Source: Bacillota bacterium | GTDB taxonomy: Bacteria > Bacillota > Clostridia > Acetivibrionales > DSM-27016 | DNA: 64,000 bases | Assembly: GCA_023390115.1 (NCBI GenBank) | Contig: JAEWDM010000038.1 | Location: 45,258 to 109,257 of the forward strand | Reading direction: 5' to 3' | Shown: one piece after another, positions 7,252 through 15,815 of the stretch | Numbering within the stretch: position 1 is the stretch's first letter | Layout of the letters: every line of letters begins with the position of its first letter | The notes under the pieces: model-generated | Seen by the model: only the letters and a program-made list of their open reading frames with translations | The model's database searches: none | What the model was told of the DNA's origin: nothing | Position numbers and translations under genes: made by a program

Positions 7252-7603
7252 CATGACTCCCTGCCCAAGAGCAGCTGGGGCAGGCTTATATTGGACAAGG
7301 AGCTGGTGTTTACGCCGGAAAAGCCCTATGCGGTGGAGAAGGTAACGTATGCCGTGCCGCAGAAGGGCAGCAAGAGCGGGATAATAGTGCAGACGGGGAC
7401 AAAAAGCACGGTGGAGAGCTACACCTGACACACACCGGGGGGAAACCTCTGGTACGGAAGCCACACCACATCAAAGGAAAGCATAATGGACTGGCTGCCG
7501 TGGGACAGCATAAAGGCTGAGTATGGGATCAGCAGGGGGAAGTAGAACGGGAACCCGCTAATATGGAGGGGCTGGGGAACGATGGGACATTTGAGTGTCC
7601 TTT
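7252..7603 (+). repeat. 352-bp direct repeat, copy 2 (decayed gene end)
   Basis: This is the second copy of the secreted-protein 3' end. It has no start. A TGG tryptophan codon of copy 1 (6591) is TGA here (7426-7428), so the reading frame is broken. This copy keeps the complete terminator at its right end. Confidence 0.95.
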
Positions 7604-7607
7604 TTTT
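7585..7607 (+). terminator. Rho-independent terminator in repeat copy 2
   Basis: GGACA (7585-7589) pairs with TGTCC (7596-7600) around TTTGAG and is followed by seven T. The same stem exists in copy 1 (6750-6765), but there the T-run has been replaced by TTTAATTCTT. Confidence 0.65.
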
Positions 7608-7647
7608 GTTTGGGTAGTAAGTTTAAAATATTAGAGGGAGGGGGCTT

Positions 7648-7806
7648 TTGTATGTCCAAAGTCGGTACTATGACAGAAGAAGGCAGCTCCAGATGGGAGA
7701 TAAACAGGTAATGTCGATTGAAGATCCGAAGGATATTGAAAGAGGGCTAAATCGGTTTGAAGAATATCTCAAGAATATGGACAATAGAGACATAGAGCAG
7801 TTGTAA
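7648..7806 (+). CDS. Small recombinase-associated protein, unknown
   Basis: A 52-residue frame begins at TTG 7648, four bases after a GGAGGGGG run, and ends at TAA 7804. The product starts with a basic segment (YVQSRYYDRRRQLQMG) and continues acidic and helical (IERGLNRFEEYLKNMD). An ATG at 7652 in another frame gives only 19 residues. Small genes of this kind precede serine recombinases in clostridial elements. Start and identity are tentative. Confidence 0.4.
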   Translation: MYVQSRYYDRRRQLQMGDKQVMSIEDPKDIERGLNRFEEYLKNMDNRDIEQL

Positions 7807-7830
7807 ATATTTTAGTGAGGAGAGAAGTTT

Positions 7831-7941
7831 ATGATTTATACAATTGAAATTGCTATATTAAAAATGTTGTTGAGGGAAGAATTAATAACAAATGACGAAT
7901 ATAATAAAGCTATTGAAACACTGTATAAAAAAGTTGCTTAA
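7831..7941 (+). CDS. SHOCT-like short protein
   Basis: This 36-residue protein starts at ATG 7831 after GTGAGGAGAG. The sequence ILKMLLREELITNDEYNKA resembles the short helical SHOCT pattern (leucine-rich helix, then L-I-x-x-x-E-Y/F-x-x-A). It lies directly before the large serine recombinase and is probably cotranscribed with it. It is too short for firm assignment. Confidence 0.5.
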   Translation: MIYTIEIAILKMLLREELITNDEYNKAIETLYKKVA

Positions 7942-7992
7942 TGTATTAATATTATATGCGTTTGACGCTTTAAGAAAAGGTGATCATATCTT

Positions 7993-9600
7993 ATGTTTCG
8001 TGTAGTCGATTATTGTAGAGTATCGACTGAGGAAGAAAGACAGCTGAAAGCACTTGATACTCAACAGGAAGAGAACGAAGATTTTATTAAAAAGCAGGCT
8101 AATTGGACATTAGTTGACAGGTATATTGATGAGGGAAAGAGTGCGACAACGACGCAAGGCAGAGATGATTTCAAGCGACTTTTGTCAGATATGCAGACTG
8201 ATAAATTTGATATAATCTTGATTAAAATTCTTGACAGGGGATGGCGCAATACTCTGGATTGGAAGTTGTTTGAAAAGTTACTTATAACTAATAAAAAACA
8301 ATTGTTTATCAAATCAAGAAATAGCTTTTATGATTTTAATAACCCTACTGATTATATGGCAACGGGATTCGAAGCACAATTTGCAGAGTGGAGTTCATTA
8401 AATCAGTCTATTAAAATGAATCAGGCTCATCAAACGAGAATGAGGAAGGGGACTGTAGTAACTAGTGGTAGCATATGGGGATACACTCAATCAAATGCAA
8501 AACTCGAAATCAATGAGGCCGAGGCAGAAATTGTAAGATATATTTTTAATGCCTATATTCAAGGGAAAGGGTTTAGGACTATAGCAAAAGAACTTGAGGA
8601 AAGGGGAATTAAAAATCACAAAGGAAATCCATTTGCCCTGACAACTTTGAAACGAATCATCAGACAGGAAAAATATAAAGGCACTTTAATTTGTGGTAAG
8701 CGCCACAAAAATTTTTGGACAAAAGAAGCTGAAGCAATGCCTGAAGCCGAATGGTTTGTACACAAAAATGCAGTCCCCGCGATTATATCAAATGAAATAT
8801 GGGATGAAGCAAATAAAATCTTAGCAGGAAGACGCAAAAAATTTGGGTTTGAAAATAAAAAAAGGTTGGTAGGTTGTTTTCGTGGAACTTATGTCTACTC
8901 AGGGAAGATTAAATGTGGTAAGTGCGGTAGACCATACTATCACATAAAGTATACTACTTCAAAACATGCGGTATGGGAATGCAAAGGCTATCGAGAATAC
9001 GGTAAAACACATGAATGGGGCTGTAATAATACTAGGATGTATGATTATGAGATAGATGGAATAGTAAAACAAATTATATTTGATTTTTGGCAAGGCAAAG
9101 ATGCAAGTATTGAGCGTGTAATAAAAATACTAGAAGGTATTTTATTAAAAAATGAATATCAGACAAGCATTGATAAATTACTAAAAGATAAAGAAAAATT
9201 AATCAGAAAAAAGGATAAGCTAATAGAATTGTATTCTGAAGACCTTATAAGTAAAGAAGATTTCAAGAATCGAAATGATGAGTGCTCATTGCAATTGGAA
9301 AAAATGGAATCTGATATTAAAAATATTGAAGCAAAGAATAGCTCTATTATAGATAAAAGGGATAGGCTACTAATGATTCAGTCGCGCTGCCAAGTCAGCA
9401 TTAGTTCTAAAGATGATCTGACGGATGAGTACATACTTTGCTTCCTTGATTCAATAATAATTAATCCAGAAAACATTATAAATATTACTTTAAATAGCAA
9501 TTTCGAATTTGTCGTGCAAAAGGAGAATGATTCGTATACATATGAGAATGTGTCCGAACCTGGATCGGGTAGATATACATATAGAGGTTGCTTCCGTTAA
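7993..9600 (+). CDS. Large serine recombinase (site-specific integrase)
   Basis: The 535-residue protein has the resolvase catalytic domain at residues 3-150, with the nucleophile serine in DYCRVSTEEE (about residue 11) and conserved arginines downstream. It continues with the recombinase domain (GYTQSNAKLEINEAEAEIVRYIF), a zinc ribbon (CGKCGRPYYHI, then WECKGYREYG) and a long C-terminal coiled coil (about residues 385-455). This is the architecture of phage and ICE integrases that catalyse attP x attB exchange. Its last codons run into the comM remnant, so the gene lies at the very end of an integrated element. ATG 7993 follows AAAAGGTGATC. Confidence 0.93.
   Translation: MFRVVDYCRVSTEEERQLKALDTQQEENEDFIKKQANWTLVDRYIDEGKSATTTQGRDDFKRLLSDMQTDKFDIILIKILDRGWRNTLDWKLFEKLLITNKKQLFIKSRNSFYDFNNPTDYMATGFEAQFAEWSSLNQSIKMNQAHQTRMRKGTVVTSGSIWGYTQSNAKLEINEAEAEIVRYIFNAYIQGKGFRTIAKELEERGIKNHKGNPFALTTLKRIIRQEKYKGTLICGKRHKNFWTKEAEAMPEAEWFVHKNAVPAIISNEIWDEANKILAGRRKKFGFENKKRLVGCFRGTYVYSGKIKCGKCGRPYYHIKYTTSKHAVWECKGYREYGKTHEWGCNNTRMYDYEIDGIVKQIIFDFWQGKDASIERVIKILEGILLKNEYQTSIDKLLKDKEKLIRKKDKLIELYSEDLISKEDFKNRNDECSLQLEKMESDIKNIEAKNSSIIDKRDRLLMIQSRCQVSISSKDDLTDEYILCFLDSIIINPENIINITLNSNFEFVVQKENDSYTYENVSEPGSGRYTYRGCFR
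9545..9570. other. Probable element-chromosome junction (attR) inside comM
   Basis: Homology to ComM begins at codon CTG 9560 (LDRVDIHIEV) in one frame, while another frame still encodes the recombinase C-terminus. The crossover core must therefore lie close to 9550-9570. The other junction and the 5' part of comM are not in the window, so the core cannot be defined by comparison here. Confidence 0.55.
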
Positions 9601-9949
9601 GTATAAGGAGCTGGACAGCACAACCGCTGAAGAGAAATCGTGTGTAATAAGAGAAAGAGTCAATAAAGCGAGGAGGATTCAGCAGGACAGGTACAGGGGA
9701 ATGAAAATATACTCCAATTCACAGCTTCAGCCGTCAATGATTGACAAATACTGCAGGCTTGACCCAAAAGGGAGGGAGCTTTTAAAAAATGCCTTCGACA
9801 GGCTGGGCTTAAGCGCCAGAGCCCATAACAGAATTCTTAAGGTTTCAAGAACCATTGCCGACATGGACGCGAGCGGGGATATAAAGCCTTCCCATTTAGC
9901 TGAGGCAATCCAGTACAGGAGCCTTGACAGAAAATTCTGGAGGGAATAA
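9560..9949 (+). pseudogene. comM: 3' fragment of comM/yifB (Mg-chelatase-like AAA+ helicase)
   Basis: The last 129 codons encode the C-terminal part of ComM/YifB: LDRVDIHIEV, VNKARRIQQDRY, LGLSARAHNRILKVSRTIAD and the closing HLAEAIQYRSLDRKFW. The N-terminal Lon-like and AAA+ Walker A regions, over 350 residues, are missing because the recombinase element joins here. ComM helps branch migration during natural transformation. Placement directly before dprA is the usual chromosomal order. Unless excision restores the gene, it is disrupted. Confidence 0.9.
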
Positions 9950-10034
9950 TAGCTGAATATGCATATATGAACAACACGGCATTAACCCCCTTCTTTGATA
10001 ATGTAAACAATAACCTTACCGGAGGATGTGCTTT

Positions 10035-11147
10035 ATGTGCGGAGATATAAAATATTGGATTTGGCTCAGTTCTGTTCCTAATATAGGGCCCAGAAGGTGT
10101 TCGCAGATGCTTGAGTGCTTCGGAGGTCCGGAAGCCATATGGAATATGAGGGAAGCTGATTTAAAGGATGCCCGTTTTTTGTCCTCATATGCCATAGAAA
10201 ATCTTCTAAACCAGAAATACAGAAGTGATGCTGAAAGATTAATGAATGAGATGCACAGGCACAGAATAAAAGCGATAGCTGTAAATGATCCGTCATATCC
10301 GTATTATCTGAAAAATATATATAACCCTCCTATAGTGCTGTATGTTAGGGGCAGGCTTAAAAAAGACCAGAAGGCGGTGGCTGTTGTCGGCTCAAGGAGG
10401 GCATCCTCCTATGGCATGAAAATGGCCGGGGAGATAGCATATGAGCTGTCCGGGCTTGGAATTGCAGTAATAAGCGGCATGGCAAGAGGAATAGATACAA
10501 TGGCTCACAGGGGCTGCCTAAAGGCGGGAGGAACAACTATAGCCGTTATGGGATGCGGCCTTGACAGGGCATATCCTTCAGAAAACAGGGAGCTAATGGA
10601 AAGTATCGCCAGCTCAGGTGCGGCTGTATCGGAATATCCTCCGGGGATTCCTCCTCTTCCTCAGAATTTTCCTGCGAGAAACAGGATAATCAGCGGAATT
10701 TCCCGGGGGGTAGTAGTTATTGAGGCGGGAGGGCGCAGCGGATCGCTCATTACCGCTGATTTTGCCCTGGAGCAGGGGAGAGAGGTTTTTGCGGTGCCGG
10801 GAAATATTGACCGTGTAAACAGTGCGGGCGCCAATAAGCTTATAAAAGATGGGGCAAAAATGGTGACCTGTGTTGAGGATATCTTAGAGGAGCTGGATAT
10901 TAATAATATGACAGGTAAAATTAACAAGGCTGGAACAGGCAATTTTATTTATAATTCAAGATTTGACAACCTTGACGGAGATGAGAAGGAGATTGTGAGG
11001 TGCCTGGAGGGAAATGCCCTTCATATTGACAGGATAAGCTTAAAAAGCGGGCTCGGCATTCAGGATGTAAATTCTCTACTGCTTATGCTTGAGCTTAAGG
11101 GAATAATAGAGCAAATGCCGGGAAGGATATATCGGCTCAGGATTTAA
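10035..11147 (+). CDS. dprA: DNA processing protein DprA (Smf)
   Basis: The 370-residue protein loads RecA on incoming single-stranded DNA during natural transformation. The Rossmann-like core is clear: AVVGSRRASSYG, ISGMARGIDTMAHRGCL, MGCGLDRAYPSENREL, FPARNRIISGIS and GSLITADFALEQGREVFAVPG. An N-terminal HhH/SAM-like segment (IGPRRCSQMLECFGGPEAIW) and a C-terminal winged helix (GIQDVNSLLLMLELKGII) flank it. I prefer ATG 10035, nine bases after GGAGG; ATG 10026 abuts that Shine-Dalgarno site. It follows the comM remnant and precedes topA, as in many Firmicutes. Confidence 0.95.
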   Translation: MCGDIKYWIWLSSVPNIGPRRCSQMLECFGGPEAIWNMREADLKDARFLSSYAIENLLNQKYRSDAERLMNEMHRHRIKAIAVNDPSYPYYLKNIYNPPIVLYVRGRLKKDQKAVAVVGSRRASSYGMKMAGEIAYELSGLGIAVISGMARGIDTMAHRGCLKAGGTTIAVMGCGLDRAYPSENRELMESIASSGAAVSEYPPGIPPLPQNFPARNRIISGISRGVVVIEAGGRSGSLITADFALEQGREVFAVPGNIDRVNSAGANKLIKDGAKMVTCVEDILEELDINNMTGKINKAGTGNFIYNSRFDNLDGDEKEIVRCLEGNALHIDRISLKSGLGIQDVNSLLLMLELKGIIEQMPGRIYRLRI

Positions 11148-11237
11148 TAATGCGGCTGATGCACCGGGAAATATGGGCAAAAGGCAGGGAGTATATTTGG
11201 AATACAATTTTTGACAAAATGGACTTAAAAAACAGGG

Positions 11238-11272
11238 GGAGTATTTAACGCTTTGCGATAATGCTCCTCTTT
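11238..11272 (+). terminator. Possible terminator after dprA
   Basis: GGAGTATT (11238-11245) pairs with AATGCTCC (11260-11267), with one G-T pair, around a 14-base loop. The tail TCTTTATG is only weakly T-rich, so termination may be partial. Confidence 0.45.
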
Positions 11273-11452
11273 ATGTATTTATGGGGATAATAGAGAAAAA
11301 TAAGGGGGAAAATATATAGGCTAAAATACTTAATATCAAAATAAATAAATTATGTTTTACAATAAAAGATTGTGGACATTATAAAAAAATGTGTTAATAT
11401 AATTATAGTTTTCCACCTTTTAAAATAATTATTTATAGGCTGAATTATTTCT

Positions 11453-11488
11453 ATAGAAAATGCAATAGAAAATGCAATAGAAAATGCA
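11453..11488. repeat. Three tandem 12-bp repeats upstream of topA
   Basis: ATAGAAAATGCA occurs three times in a row without mismatch, followed by a partial fourth unit (ATAGAGC). It lies between the -10-like TATAAT at 11398 and the topA start. The copy number is likely unstable. Function is unknown; it lies in the probable 5' untranslated region. Confidence 0.9.
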
Positions 11489-11604
11489 ATAGAGCTTCTC
11501 TGTAAGATGGGGAAAAATATTTTTATTAAAAGGTGAGGCAAAATACGGAAGAAAAGCTTATTATATTGAATAGTACTATAAAACAGTTTTTACGGAGGGA
11601 CGAA

Positions 11605-13698
11605 ATGGCAGAATATTTGGTGATTGTTGAATCTCCTGCAAAGGCAAAGACTATAGGCAAGTTTTTGGGGAAGGGCTATAAAATAGAAGCATCAATGGGA
11701 CATATAAGAGACCTTCCAAAGAGCCAGATGGGTGTGGACGTAGATAAGAACTTCCAGCCCAAATATATAACCATACGCGGAAAAGGGGATTTGATAAGCA
11801 AGCTGAAAAAAGAAGCCAAAAATGCCCGTAAGATTTATCTTGCTACTGACCCTGACCGTGAAGGGGAAGCAATATCCTGGCATTTGGCCAATATTTTAAA
11901 TATAGATGAGAATGAGCAGTGCAGAATAACCTTTAATGAGATAACAAAAAATGCTGTAAAGAGTGCAATAAAAGCTCCAAGGGAAATAGATATGGACCTG
12001 GTGGATGCACAGCAGGCGAGAAGAATACTTGACCGTATTGTGGGATATAAAATAAGCCCTCTGCTCTGGAGAAAGGTCAGAAAGGGCTTGAGCGCGGGAA
12101 GAGTCCAATCGGTGGCCACCAGGCTTATATGTGACCGCGAGGAGGAGATAGAAAGGTTTGTGCCTGACGAGTATTGGTCTATTACTGCGAAGCTTCTTAA
12201 GCAGAAAATGAGGTCAGGGGCATTTGATGCAAAATTTTACGGCTCCGGCAGCGGCAAAATTGAACTGAAAAATGAAGAGCAGGTAAAGCAAATACTGGGT
12301 GAAATCGAAGGCAGCCGGTATATCGCAAAAAAGGTTAAAACCAGTGAGAAGAAGAGGTATCCTTCGCCTCCCTTTACCACCAGTACACTGCAGCAGGAGG
12401 CGGCAAGGAAATTGGGCTTTACCACTAAAAGAACCATGATAGTTGCGCAGCAGCTTTACGAGGGAATAGAAGTTAAAGGAACGGGAGCCTTAGGGCTTGT
12501 GACATATATACGTACCGACTCCTTGAGAATTTCATCTGAAGCTCAGGCGGAGGCAAAGGATTTTATCAAGTCAAAATACGGAGAGAAATATGCCCCCGAA
12601 GAGGTGAGGAATTATAAAAACAAATCGGCTTCTCAGGATGCTCACGAGGCTATAAGGCCCACTCATATAACAATGAATCCCGAATCTATAAAAGCATCGC
12701 TGTCAAATGATCAGTATAAAATTTATAAGCTGATATGGGAGAGGTTTATTGCAAGCCAGATGGCTTTTGCGGTATATGACACTCTTTCGGTGGACATCGA
12801 AGCCTCAGGCTATATTTTTAAGGCTAATGGCTCAAAGGTCAAATTTGCCGGCTTTATGGTGCTGTATATAGAGGGAAGGGACGAGGAGAGCGAGGATGAC
12901 GAGGTCAGTCTTCCCGAGATAAATGAGGGAGAGGAGCTCAGCCTGAAAAAAATTGATCCCAGGCAGCACTTTACCCAGCCACCCCAGAGATATACGGAGG
13001 CTACACTTGTAAAGACCCTTGAGGAGAAAGGAATAGGAAGGCCAAGCACTTATGCCCCAACCATAACGACAATACTTGCAAGGGGCTATGTGGAGAAGGA
13101 AAAAAAGCTGCTTGTGCCCACAGAGCTGGGTAAAATTGTGACGGACATCATGAAGAACCATTTTAAGGATATTGTTGATATAGACTTTACGGCTCAAATG
13201 GAAAAGCAGCTTGACGATGTGGAAGAGGGAGAAAAGAAATGGGTCCAGGTTATGGAGGATTTTTATACTCAGTTTGTTGATGTCCTCAAGGAAGCTGATG
13301 ACCGCATAGGACATGTTGAGATTCCGGACGAGGTTACAGATATTTTATGTGATAAATGCGGAAGAAATATGGTTATAAAAAACGGAAGGTTCGGAAAGTT
13401 TTTAGCTTGCCCCGGATTTCCCGAATGCAGAAATGCCAGGCCCATACTGGAAGAGGCTGGTGTCAAATGCCCCAAGTGCGGAGGGAAGGTTCTTATTAAA
13501 AAGTCCAAAAGGGGCAAAAGGTATCTTGGCTGCGAGAATAACCCTTCATGCGGATTTATGACCTGGGATAAGCATACAAATGAAAGCTGTCCGAAATGCG
13601 GAAACTTTCTTGTAAAAAAATCTTCCGGCAAAAAGTCGGTACTAAAGTGCAGCAGTGACCAATGCGATTATGTAAAAGAAGAAACCGATAAAGGATAA
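11605..13698 (+). CDS. topA: DNA topoisomerase I (type IA)
   Basis: The 697-residue enzyme relaxes negative supercoils through a 5'-phosphotyrosine link. It starts with the TOPRIM domain (YLVIVESPAKAKTIGKFLG; acidic DPDREGEAISWHL). The catalytic tyrosine lies in GLVTYIRTDSLRIS near residue 300. Three C-terminal four-cysteine zinc ribbons follow (CDKCGRNM, CPKCGGKV, CPKCGNFL). ATG 11605 has GGAGGGA upstream; earlier in-frame codons are poor starts. Length and domain order are normal for Clostridia. It is followed by trmFO after 16 bases. Confidence 0.97.
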   Translation: MAEYLVIVESPAKAKTIGKFLGKGYKIEASMGHIRDLPKSQMGVDVDKNFQPKYITIRGKGDLISKLKKEAKNARKIYLATDPDREGEAISWHLANILNIDENEQCRITFNEITKNAVKSAIKAPREIDMDLVDAQQARRILDRIVGYKISPLLWRKVRKGLSAGRVQSVATRLICDREEEIERFVPDEYWSITAKLLKQKMRSGAFDAKFYGSGSGKIELKNEEQVKQILGEIEGSRYIAKKVKTSEKKRYPSPPFTTSTLQQEAARKLGFTTKRTMIVAQQLYEGIEVKGTGALGLVTYIRTDSLRISSEAQAEAKDFIKSKYGEKYAPEEVRNYKNKSASQDAHEAIRPTHITMNPESIKASLSNDQYKIYKLIWERFIASQMAFAVYDTLSVDIEASGYIFKANGSKVKFAGFMVLYIEGRDEESEDDEVSLPEINEGEELSLKKIDPRQHFTQPPQRYTEATLVKTLEEKGIGRPSTYAPTITTILARGYVEKEKKLLVPTELGKIVTDIMKNHFKDIVDIDFTAQMEKQLDDVEEGEKKWVQVMEDFYTQFVDVLKEADDRIGHVEIPDEVTDILCDKCGRNMVIKNGRFGKFLACPGFPECRNARPILEEAGVKCPKCGGKVLIKKSKRGKRYLGCENNPSCGFMTWDKHTNESCPKCGNFLVKKSSGKKSVLKCSSDQCDYVKEETDKG

Positions 13699-13714
13699 AG
13701 CTGCGGGGGAGACA

Positions 13715-15028
13715 ATGTCTGATTATATAAATGTAATAGGAGCGGGGCTGGCAGGCTGTGAAGCGGCCTGGCAGATAGCCCGGCGGGGAATAAAGGTAAG
13801 GCTGTTTGAGATGAAGCCTAAGGCATATACTCCCGCCCATCATATGCAGACCTTTGCAGAGCTGGTATGCAGCAACTCACTCAGATCTGATCAGCTTGAG
13901 AATGCTGTCGGGCTTTTGAAAGAGGAGCTTCGTATGTTTGACTCTCTGATTATGAGGTGTGCCGGCCTGACAAGAGTTCCTGCCGGAGGAGCACTTGCAG
14001 TGGACCGGGAGGGATTTTCAAAAAAGGTAACTGAATATATAGAAGGCTGTGAAAACATTAAAGTTATTAATGAGGAGGTGTGCCGGATACCCGAGGACGC
14101 AATAACAATAATTGCGACAGGGCCTCTGACCTCCGATTGCCTGTGCAGTGAAATACAAAGGTTTACAGGCCATGAGCATATGTATTTCTTTGATGCCGCT
14201 GCCCCTATAGTAACGTATGAGTCAATAGATATGTCAAAAGCATATAAGGCTGCGAGATACGGCAGAGGCAGCGAGGATTATATAAACTGCCCCATGAACA
14301 GGGAAGAATATAATGTGTTTTGGAACGAGCTTATAAACGCCGGTGAGGCGGAAGTAAAGGGCTTTGAAAAGGGCATGGTATTTGAAGGCTGTATGCCCGT
14401 CGAAAGTATGGCAAAAAGGGGACAGGACACATTGCGTTTTGGTCCTCTTAAGCCTGTAGGACTGATAAATCCCGTTACCGGCAGAGAGGATTATGCTGTT
14501 GTGCAGCTAAGGCAGGACAACAGCACAGGGAGCTTATACAATATTGTAGGGTTTCAGACGCATTTAAAATGGCCTGAGCAGAAGAGAGTATTCAGCATGA
14601 TACCCGGCTTAGGCAATGCCGATTTTGTAAGGTATGGTGTTATGCATAAGAATACATATATCAACTCTCCCAGGCTTCTGGATGCCTCATACTCTGTCAG
14701 AAACAGGGAGGGGCTGTACTTTGCCGGGCAAATTACCGGAGTTGAGGGCTATATTGAATCGGCGTCATCAGGATTTGTTGCGGGCATAAACGCTGCTATG
14801 AGGTTTATGGGAAGGCCTCCCGTGATTTTTGACACTACCACTGCAACAGGAGCTTTAAGCAGCTATATATCCGACCCCTCGATTAAAAAATTTCAGCCAA
14901 TGAATATAAACTTCGGACTTATGCAGGGCCTTAAGGCAAGGATAAGGGACAAAAGAGAGAAAAATTCTCAAATAGCCCAAAGGGCCTTGGATGTAATAAG
15001 AGCAATCAAGGACGGCCTTCCGGGATGA
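13715..15028 (+). CDS. trmFO: Folate-dependent tRNA uracil-54 methyltransferase TrmFO
   Basis: The 437-residue flavoprotein makes ribothymidine at position 54 of tRNA using methylenetetrahydrofolate and FADH2. The N-terminal FAD-binding fold (INVIGAGLAGCEAAWQIA) and the family block FAELVCSNSLRSDQ are intact. So is the C-terminal GLYFAGQITGVEGYIESASSG segment. ATG 13715 lies 16 bases after topA. topA-trmFO linkage is the standard Firmicutes order; the xerC-hslVU-codY genes that follow it in Bacillus are not here. Confidence 0.96.
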   Translation: MSDYINVIGAGLAGCEAAWQIARRGIKVRLFEMKPKAYTPAHHMQTFAELVCSNSLRSDQLENAVGLLKEELRMFDSLIMRCAGLTRVPAGGALAVDREGFSKKVTEYIEGCENIKVINEEVCRIPEDAITIIATGPLTSDCLCSEIQRFTGHEHMYFFDAAAPIVTYESIDMSKAYKAARYGRGSEDYINCPMNREEYNVFWNELINAGEAEVKGFEKGMVFEGCMPVESMAKRGQDTLRFGPLKPVGLINPVTGREDYAVVQLRQDNSTGSLYNIVGFQTHLKWPEQKRVFSMIPGLGNADFVRYGVMHKNTYINSPRLLDASYSVRNREGLYFAGQITGVEGYIESASSGFVAGINAAMRFMGRPPVIFDTTTATGALSSYISDPSIKKFQPMNINFGLMQGLKARIRDKREKNSQIAQRALDVIRAIKDGLPG

Positions 15029-15422
15029 TTAATAAATTCTTTTTTAAAAAGCACGGTCCTAAAATTGAACTATAAGGTTATAGTACGATAGAACTATTTT
15101 ACTTTTTAAAATTCCATATATGTCTTGATTTCAGTGTGCTTCAGCGCATGAAGCTAAGACCCGCCCAAGGCATATACTGGCTTATAATAAATATTTTAGA
15201 TATTCTATTGTTGTGTTTTTATATATAATATGTTATTCTTATAATAATTTATGGTATATTATGTATTATGTATTCAAGCGTTCTATTATGAGGAAATTTA
15301 ACTTAAATTAACATAATAAATTGGAAAGCTTGAAGGAAATTTTATTAATATGTCGAACTATATCTTTAAGTAGGGATCTAAGCATGTAAGACTTAATTTT
15401 GATATGCATAGGGGGATTAGAA
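15029..15422 (+). other. trmFO-flgB intergenic region, leader of the fla operon
   Basis: This AT-rich stretch of almost 400 bases has no credible gene. It must contain the main promoter of the flagellar operon, but I could not find a sigma-A pair with good spacing or a clear sigma-D motif (TAAA-15-GCCGATAA). A small inverted repeat, ACTATAA/TTATAGT, lies near 15070-15085. Confidence 0.5.
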
Positions 15423-15812
15423 ATGCTTCAGGGAATGTTTAACGGATTGAAACTAAGAGAGAAGGCTTTGGAAACCGCGTGGCTTAGAAATGACGTTATT
15501 GCTCAGAATATAGCTAATGTAGACACTCCGGGGTATAAAAAGAAGTCGGTGGCGTTTGAGGAACTGCTCAATAATGCTATGACTGATGCATATCAAGCGC
15601 ATGAATATGCGACAGGTGAATATTTGAATGTGACCCCCACGGTTGTTGAGGATAACAGCAGCTTAAGCTATCGCCTTGACGGGAATAATGTAGACTTTGA
15701 AAGTGAGGCGGCGGCTATGGCTAAAAATGCTATTAAGTATTATGCCTTGTCCCAAAGCGTGGGAGGATATTTCAGCAAGCTTAAATCGGTTATAAACGGA
15801 GGGAGCAGATAG
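15423..15812 (+). CDS. flgB: Flagellar basal-body rod protein FlgB
   Basis: The 129-residue proximal rod subunit shows the typical N-terminal motif (NDVIAQNIANVDTPGYK) and the C-terminal helix that stacks in the axial structure (KNAIKYYALSQSVGGYF). ATG 15423 is preceded by GGGGGAT. It is the first gene of a large motility operon running on this strand to 49.2 kb, and flgC follows after three bases. Rod proteins are exported by the flagellar type III apparatus and carry no signal peptide. Confidence 0.95.
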   Translation: MLQGMFNGLKLREKALETAWLRNDVIAQNIANVDTPGYKKKSVAFEELLNNAMTDAYQAHEYATGEYLNVTPTVVEDNSSLSYRLDGNNVDFESEAAAMAKNAIKYYALSQSVGGYFSKLKSVINGGSR

Positions 15813-15815
15813 AAT

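Larger units (their letters stand above)
11148..11604 (+). other. dprA-topA intergenic region
   Basis: This gap of about 450 bases holds a hairpin after dprA (11238-11267), a possible promoter (TGGACA 11373-11378, 19 bases, TATAAT 11398-11403) and three tandem 12-base repeats (11453-11488). A 32-codon frame from about 11150 has no ribosome binding site and is not called. Confidence 0.5.

Noticed and set aside
11453..11488. CRISPR-like array
   Set aside because: Repeats are 12 bases, contiguous and without spacers; no cas genes occur in the window.
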